Shown here: positions 56,641 to 64,000 of the stretch, one piece after another
How positions within the stretch are numbered: position 1 is the first letter of the stretch
Layout of the letters: every line of letters begins with the position of its first letter
Origin: Phytoseiulus persimilis
Taxonomy: Eukaryota > Arthropoda > Arachnida > Mesostigmata > Phytoseiidae
Length of the DNA stretch: 64,000 nt
Direction of reading: 5' to 3'
Assembly: GCA_037576195.1 (NCBI GenBank)
Contig: CM075103.1
Coordinates: forward strand, 930,001-994,000
Position numbers and translations under genes: made by a program
Notes under the pieces: generated by a model
Seen by the model: only the letters and a program-made list of their open reading frames with translations
What the model was told of the DNA's origin: nothing
Database searches by the model: none

Positions 56641-56979
56641 ATGACCAAACCCAGTTTGTGCTCTGTCGTCGTTTTTCTGGTGATCGTACCTGCGATCCGG
56701 TCGAGTACCATCGGAGATTTCGCCGATTCAGAGGACCTGATCGAGAAACTGAAGAGTCGCTGGAACTTCGGTTGCGTGAAGGACGAACAATACGGATGCC
56801 ATAAAGGACGTTGCTGGTCAAACTGCGCTGGTGCTGCCCTCAAGTGGACGTGTCTCTCTGTTCGCCAAGGACTGGTGCTACACGACTCGCGGTCCGGTCG
56901 CAGGATTTCAATTAGTACGCTGCTCAACAAGATGACCTGTGATCCCTGCTGGAAATGTGCCGGGTCCTGTACTGTATGA
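56641..56979 (+). CDS. Small secreted Cys-rich protein, probably frame-disturbed
   Basis: The open frame encodes 112 aa from ATG 56641 (the in-frame GTG six bases earlier is not needed). It opens with a clear signal peptide (MTKPSLCSVVVFLVIVPAIR) followed by an acidic segment. The Cys-rich part has a GCHKGRCWSNC block and ends CDPCWKCAGSC. I associate this Cys layout with small secreted proteins of arthropods, whose function I do not know. Between the two Cys blocks the conserved-looking W-C-Y-T-T-R-G motif is present but in the +1 frame, so the middle third as annotated is probably read out of frame. Two opposite indels, in sequence or assembly, would explain this. Single exon. Confidence 0.6.
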   Translation: MTKPSLCSVVVFLVIVPAIRSSTIGDFADSEDLIEKLKSRWNFGCVKDEQYGCHKGRCWSNCAGAALKWTCLSVRQGLVLHDSRSGRRISISTLLNKMTCDPCWKCAGSCTV

Positions 56980-59900
56980 ACTTCAAGTGATTTATTCAAG
57001 ATATTGAGAGCCGTATTCCGAAGCTATTCCCCTTGGGTTAACACATCGGAGCGATGTCGATTGGGCTATGTACGGATCGAGACAGCGGCAAGTCCCCCCA
57101 TGGCCCCATCCCTCATATAAGTTCCGTACCAGACGTCGGAGGCTCAAGGAATGATGACGGTCCAAAGAGCCGCAGCAAGCTTCCGAGGACCTCATCGAAA
57201 CGTGTACACGTCTAAATGCGGTGAGGGACCTCGGCGCTCGGCGCAACTCCAAGGATGCCGCGCTCTCCCACCAAGTCTCTTCTTTCCTACTGGGACACAG
57301 TTCGTACCATTCCTAGCCTTCATCGGATTCGCTTCCGACCCTCAGAAACCTCGCATTTTGAACCGCCGTTGCACGATCTTTTGAATCTGCCGAATCGCTC
57401 ATGACAGACTCGAAATACATCAGCTTCTTCCAATCTTTCGTCTAGCAGCGGACGAAGCCGTCGCTCAGAACTCTCATAGAATGGAACGAGGTCTTGCAAT
57501 CATGGGGATGATGGTTGTCATAGACCTCAGAACGGATACCCACGTAGAAATGTCTGTCGCGTGGGATCTTCAAGCTCGATGTCGAATCCCGCTGCCCTCG
57601 CTGGGTTGCACCAACGGCCATCTCCTGGGTAGAAGGGTCAGTAAGGAGGATCCTCGAGAGCTTGTGGAAGAGTGATTCGCGATATCCGGCGAGCGATACT
57701 CGCCTCTGGATTGGGACGTCGTGTAACCACGGGAGCAACGGAACGAATACCGAGCATTGACCGACAAGGCACTTCCCCTGCAGTCGGGGCAAGCATCGAT
57801 CAGATTCACTCACTTTCCCTGGATTTTTCTTGAACTGAGCTTTCAATCTTGAATAAGTCACTGCAAATAAATGATAAATGTATCGAAAAAGTGTTGTTAT
57901 TCACATGCGATATGCGTACCCCAAACAGGGGAATGTCCGGCAGTGGGGACACAGGAAGGTTCGGCTTTCCTATCGGACCGACAGCCAATCACAAAACCGA
58001 GTCTCCGTGTCTCGCCCACTCGGATCAGCCAGGTTGCTGAACCGAAGATTACCTTCGCCGACGATGCTTCGCATCACGTAGTCGGATCGAACCCGAGTTT
58101 ACTTGGTGCGGAGGTGCCGTCCGGGCACCGAAAGCACTCCAAGAGTTTGCAGAAACTGAAGCTATGTTCTCTAGGAGATATTTCTCAACATAGTTCGCGA
58201 ACGACGAAACACAGGAGATTCATACAAGCGTATGAGGTCTCTTCTCCAGGTTCGTGTGTTTCCATATGAGCGAAAAAGGGCCCGAGAGACCAGCATAGAC
58301 GCTCAATACGGGAACCCATCATGGATGTTTCGAATTTATTTTTCCACCCCACCCAAAGCAACGCATCACGTCAGTAGTTTCGCGGGGTTGACAAAGAGAC
58401 GCTCCATCCCACGAGGGCCGGGGAGGGCTACACCTAAATTCGCCACAACAGCCGTTATGGGGCCCCACAGAAGATAGCTCTGAGCTATGCATCAGGATGA
58501 ACTCGACCGAAGCCCGCGGTGATCAAACAAGCGGGCCACGCTCCAGACCGCCACCTCGGAACTGTTGGTACTGAGGTAAAACACTCGAATCCGCATGTGA
58601 CGCGCGGAGCCCTCGACTGCCTCGTCGGATTCCCTACTTTCTTCCATCGCAGGCTTACGCTCTACGGCGCTTTCTCGAGAGAGGACTCGGCCGCAAGACC
58701 TACAGGGTTCGCTACGGAGCAGGAGCACAAGCCGAAGTATCATCGAGATGGAACTTCTCGCGCTCTGGAGGTATACTGAGACCTCGTGAGAATACACCTG
58801 TTTTCATTCAGCATCAGACAATAAGCCGCTTCATAGCCCTAAAGAGTTCGCCTTTGAGTTTCCCTCAGCCAATTAAACTCGACTTCCAACTTGGAATGAT
58901 CCATTTATCCCCACGGGCTACGGGTTTTCACTGACGAACGAGCTCAAGCTCCCTCTTCGTTTCACTCCTTCCCGATTAACTGTCAACGCAGGCGTCAGTG
59001 ACTCCTCGATTCAAGAGGGTTTCTCGGAGCCTCCGATTTCTGCGAGCTGTGGAACAAGTACCATGGTTTCGATTGTCAGAGTCCTGATATCCTTGTTGAA
59101 GGCTTCGGGAATATTCGATTAGAAACCAGGAGCCGACCTCACCCTTCGCCGGTTCCTCCCTACTGAGCGGAGCGAGAAAATTCGAATAATCTGGTTCGCC
59201 TGGATGGCTGAAATTCGCCACCGCACATTAGCTCAAAGCCGATAATCTAAGAAAGAGAGTTTCAGAGTGTGGGAAGAGAATCGATATTCGGTTACGCCGA
59301 ATGAGCTCAAGGAGGAGTTCCGCCTCTTTGGACTTTGGAGTACAGTACAGCCCCGATCATTTCAACCATGCAGATTCCGACCTCAATTATTTCAACTCCG
59401 AATACAATACAATGTCGATCATTTCATCCTGGATTATTTCAACTTCTGATCATTTCGACCTTTTTCCGCATCGATTCGTTGAAACAATCGAAATTTTACT
59501 GCCAGTTTTCGTTGCAAACATATTCCGAACTCAGGGCGCGAATCAGCGGCCTCCCGGTTCAGTACCCGAGTGACGCGACCATTTCCGTCTCACAGAAGCT
59601 TCCCAAGATGTTCATACCACCCGCATTACGGTGATCCACTCAAGGGACACTACTCAGAGACTTTGACCTGCAATGTGAAGTGAAGATTCGAGGATCTCTG
59701 GAGTCTTCATCGATAAAATATTTGAGCAGAGAAAATTTTTCCCATGAGGGGCATCAGATTGGATGGGAATCCGGTGTCGTCCAACCTCAAGAGAGAACGT
59801 CCACGAGACTCTGAAGATCCATTAGTCTGTATGAGTGCTCACCTCCAGGCTGAATGCGATCCACTGATTCACCGAAATGAAAAAATCGCGCGCATGTGTT

Positions 59901-62900
59901 GAACACAGAGGCTCTTTGTATTGACGAAAACCTGACGGAGCATGGATACGATTTCTCGTTATCGTTCGTTGCTTCAAGACTAGAAGTGTCATGTCTTGGC
60001 TGGCGGCGTGCGTTTCGGCGACTCTATACGTTGGATAGGCTTGAGAAGAAACACCATTGCGATTGAAATGCTGGAGTACGCTTGTTGGCGGCGTTCCGCG
60101 GCTAAGCAAAGTTTGTGCCCGTTTCAGCAATCGGGCGCATCGGACGGTCTCCAGGTGATGAATGGAGTGCTTGAACGCACACCGAGATCTCCAATTGAAC
60201 TTGGTGGAACGCCGTTCTGGGTCGGATCAAGGAAACGCGGATCCCTCCTGGGCTGCCTCGCGCGTTGCCCAAGGACCCGCCAAATTCATGCTTAGAGTCT
60301 AGTTCCTCATGTACAAACAAGATTCAGCACGTAACTCAATTGCAGACTCTCCGTCTTGAATCTATCTGAGCGCCTTTTCACACAAGAAACGTATAAATGC
60401 CTGTCATCGTCCGCAAGAATGGATAATCATGTGTATTTCTGCTCTGGGATAGCTATAAATCTTTAATGCTCATGCTGAGTCTGGTATTGCCTGTTTCCGT
60501 CGTTCTTGGATGAATATTCACCTGCTTTTATGGCTGTTCAATGCAGACACATGCGCAGTCTGGTTCTGTCCATCCAGAGGAGGCGTCTACACTCAAACGA
60601 ATCATATTGAGCAGCGGCATGGAGTCAGAAATTTCGAGTCGCGAGGGAAATAGCTGTGGAAGGGACAGTCGGAGTGTCGACTGAATTGGAAGTTTCCACT
60701 GAAGAGCCACAGCGCCCCGGGTCGGGCCGCGTGCTTTGCGCGGGCGTCACGGCACGAGCAGACTTGCATAGCTGCGTTGACATTCCCCAGAGACACTGCT
60801 AACGGCGAAACGATCTGGAGAACGTAGAAATCGCTCTACCAAAGATTCCTGCTACAAACGAACGTCGTTCATGCGCAATGAATGGAGAACTGCGAGGCCT
60901 CTGTGCTGCGCAGAAAATATGCCGACGCTTCGGCCCCATCCTGGACCACCATTCGAGATCGGTTCCCATGATCCCCACATTTACGGGAAAAAGACGTTCG
61001 GAACCCTGACTCCAAAGGCCCCCGAACCCGCGCTTTTGCGAAGCCGCAGGAGAGTTGTAGGACCATGGGAGGAATTCCAGTGATTCCCAAAAGACGCAAC
61101 GTACTCAAAATATGAGAAAGAGTTACTATGATGCATTGCTGCCGACTAACTCGGTTCGCGGATCGATTACTCAGCTTGTCGCGGCGAACCATGCAGAGAG
61201 AATCCTGTAACCTGAGCGGTTCCCGGGCTTCGTTCGCGAGGATCTTGGAGCGTGCTGGGGAATCCTCAGATCTCTCCCCGGAAATCTCGGATATTTCCCT
61301 TCCGCGTGATTTGATCCGAGCTGGAGATTCCGGTGATGCAGTTTTCCTGCCGCTCGCTTCTGACGCACCCAATTCTTTTTCCCTATTGGGACTCATTCTC
61401 GCGAATCGGGCTCAAACCCCGTTTGACCCCTCAAGATTGAATGCGAATCCACTCCGGCGCCAACATCCGTCTCGGAAACAGAACAAGAAACAGAAACGCG
61501 AACGATCAATGAAACTTGGAATGGAACAAATATTTTTCGACTTCTGAGGACAGATCAGCCCGGCATCCGATTCCTGTTAGCCTCCTGAAGCTCTAACTCA
61601 TCAACATCCCATCTTGACTATGACTCCAGATGGGCCCCAAGTTCGCACATCTGTAACTGAAACGACAACCACTTCTGACGATGCTTGGAGGAGCGTTCCT
61701 CTCCATTGGAAGAACATTCGACAGCGGGTTCGGCTCACAGCTAATCGATGACAGCGAATGTAGAGAGTGTCGACTCCGCTCGGAAAGGAACCTTGAATAA
61801 CGAGTTGAGGAGCACTGATGGAAAATATCGCATGTACGAGGCGGTACATCTGGCATGTTGGCTAGCTGGCCGAGTGGAAATACCCGGTCATTATGAAGCC
61901 TCGAACAAAGGGAAGTTTTCCCATTGATCACGAACACCTCTCCTCTGCATGATACCTTTGCTTCAATTTCGGATGAACTGCCGCTGCGACTGCTCAACCA
62001 GGGAGAGAGAGAGAGAGAGAGTCTTATACTTACCTGGAAATAGATTGTACGATTCGAACAAAGGCAGCAGCGTTTGCTCAGTGGTTTCGCGAGTTGTTGG
62101 AGTCAAGTGCGACTAGCGCTTCCCCCAGAAGAGTAATTCTTTTGTTTTGTGAAGCAACTAAGGTGATTGTTTTTCTGTAATGTCAACTGTTTGGTGTGGT
62201 GCGGCGAGCCAACAAGCTACGAGCGGATGGATCATGCTGGACCAGAAATGAGTCCCTTCACCACCACATCATTTGAACCGGTCGGTCATCGCGAGGCGGA
62301 GCTGTCGCCGCGAGGGTTAAACTGGAAATCTCATGACACGCATCAGAAGGTCATCGTTCATCAATTCGAACAGCTGGAGATCGTCTTTCCTTCGATATAT
62401 CGTCGTTTGTCCCTTTCAAATCGTGTCATCCGCCGAAAGTCGAGCCGTTCAGCCCGCCTCGTGGCTACGATCGAAAGGAATATCCTCGGATGAAGTTTTC
62501 GAAGCGTGAGAGCTATGCATCGCCAACGGAGACAAAGCCGGAGTGTCTTGCAGCATTGCCCGGTAGGAAGAATAGTCACCCCAATCGGATCTTGGGCGGT
62601 ACGGTCTTGCATGATTCCATCTTCAGGTTTCTTCGGCGAAGAGCCAAACAAGATTGGGGTTCGGAGAGGCGAAACGTCCAGCTTCGAGGGCTCCATGGGA
62701 GTGCACGATGCGGCATGAGGTCCATCGAACCAGGGGCGTACCCAATTTTCTTGTTTGGAGGGGGAAGGGAGTGATGACGATGATGATGATCATCATCGGT
62801 GCGAGCTTTTCATGACGCAATCAACATGGTTTTCAAACCTGTCAAGATTTTCCTGATGACACTGAATCTCTGCGGATCAATTTCGTCCATCAAAGTAGAA

Positions 62901-64000
62901 TTCAATCCATCCTTCCCAGTATTTTCGAAGACTTTTGAGGGGGGCATGCCCGGAGAGTTGGTTCCCGGAGAGTTTCCCTGAAGGCCGCGGCTGACTCGGT
63001 TTAGGAACCGCGCCTCAGAAAACCGCCGTTCAATGATGTCCCATCTGAATATAATCAGTAGCTGATGCAATCCATAAATGTTCACTTGGTGCGGCAGTTA
63101 TGGTTCGAGCGATGTCCAGGGTTGATGACTTCGATTGACTCATTATCGGATACAATTATACAGATTCATATGTTCACAAAGCGTGCAGAATGGGGCGTGG
63201 GGGAAGATTCAGTTTCCTTTTCTCACAGCATGTGGAACGTTTCCGGGGCGAGCTCTGCGCTTCGAAAGGAGCGATGCCTTCTTCGTCTTCGCAAGTTTTC
63301 TGGCAAACGTCGTCGCAATTGTCTCCCTTCACGCTTCATACCATCTTTCTTCGGGAGCTTTCCATCATGTCTGCAGTGCGTCAACTCAGGTGACCCCTGT
63401 TCGACTCCATTGCGGTGATGGTTCGCGTTTGATCCGTTGTTTCTCAGGAGACTTTCTCGTCGCAGTCAAACGAACGGTAACCATTGATGACGTCAGTGAA
63501 TGTAGCGAAACGGAATCGTTTGCAAAGTTAGCACGTCGGCAGAATCGTAACGGATTGCGTCACCCGTCATAAGATATCTATCGACCACAATGAGAGTCGA
63601 GCTGCGAAAGTCATACAAGAAACTTAAGGCCTTTGTTAGGAAAATTGACTTTCATCTTCTGAGGTTTTCCGTTCGCCGCAAATGGTCTGTGATTGCAGTT
63701 TAATGAAGCGCACTGCTTGACGAAGAAACCGCCGTCGAGTTCTCAGCCAAATGAGCTGGACGGGGTTCTCGCTGATGCTCTTCTGCGTAGAAACCTGCAG
63801 TTTCCCTCAAAAGAACGGGGAGGCTGTTCCCGCTCTGTCAGAAATGATTTGGATCCCGGGTTCTGTTTTTCCTATTCGGAGATTTTCCAAGCCTTCCAGT
63901 TTCTCACAATCCGAAAACGGCGGGGACTTTCACTCGAAATAAGTGAGCTCTTCCCTGAGCCCCTGAACAGCTATTGATCTGTCAGGCCGAGTCCCGTAGC
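56980..64000. other. No recognisable gene
   Basis: Seven kilobases without a protein family I can name. Longest frames are 61128-61547 (+, 139 codons, Ser/Leu/Arg-rich), 63135-63572 (+) and 57442-57861 (-); all lack motifs and splice support. Features seen: a degenerate GATCATTTCAACC / ATTATTTCAAC tandem at about 59355-59460, a (GA)n microsatellite at about 62006-62022, and a short GATGAT run at 62773-62798. Confidence 0.45.

Noticed and set aside
61128-61547. 139-codon plus-strand frame in the gene-poor right end
   Set aside because: Ser/Leu/Arg-rich, no motifs, no plausible promoter or splice neighbours.

Overview
Metazoan nuclear DNA. Genes are split by short GT-AG introns (mostly about 80-450 bp), poly(A) signals are visible, and the products are animal-specific (MED14, NRF1, aurora borealis, WIF1, ATF2-type bZIP, NDUFAF1). 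Fragments of non-LTR retrotransposons, a secreted Cys-rich peptide of a kind I associate with arthropods, and the compact introns suggest an arthropod, perhaps a mite or other chelicerate. The species cannot be fixed from sequence alone.

Layout. 0.7-5.2 kb: MED14 (+). 5.6-6.7 kb: a large foldback element with a second copy at 50.8-51.7 kb. 8.3-10.5 kb: NRF1/erect wing (-). 13.0-14.5 kb: aurora borealis (-). 16.4-16.9 kb: LINE fragment (-). 19.4-21.5 kb: a gamma-butyrobetaine/trimethyllysine dioxygenase homologue (+) that lacks its iron ligands. 22.5-25.2 kb: WIF1/shifted (+), with a complete COQ7 gene (-) inside one intron. 25.7-26.6 kb: NDUFAF1 (-). 28.4-32.7 kb: ATF2/CREB5-type bZIP factor (+). 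34.1-36.1 kb: GTF2H1, TFIIH p62 (-). 36.7-39.7 kb: inverted repeats without a recognisable gene. 42.2 kb: a 59-codon SMCO4 gene (+). 42.9-45.2 kb: a 771-aa multi-zinc-finger protein (-). 47.3-48.0 kb: coatomer zeta (-). 49.0-50.1 kb: hnRNP K-like KH protein (+). 53.7-54.9 kb: a compound satellite. 55.4 kb: RT fragment. 56.6 kb: small secreted Cys-rich protein (+). The last 7 kb holds nothing I recognise.

The genes are unrelated housekeeping and regulatory loci in no operon-like order: transcription (MED14, NRF1, GTF2H1, ATF2-like, zinc finger), mitosis (Bora), mitochondrial function (COQ7, NDUFAF1), Wnt/Hedgehog signalling (WIF1), trafficking (COPZ) and RNA binding (hnRNP K).

MED14, NRF1, the dioxygenase, WIF1, COQ7, SMCO4 and the zinc-finger gene read cleanly. 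NDUFAF1, the bZIP gene, GTF2H1, COPZ, hnRNP K, the Cys-rich gene and perhaps Bora carry one- or two-base frame breaks inside conserved domains. Residual assembly indels are the simplest explanation, but true decay of some copies cannot be excluded. Several terminal exons (5' ends of the bZIP, WIF1, Bora and NDUFAF1 genes) were not resolved.
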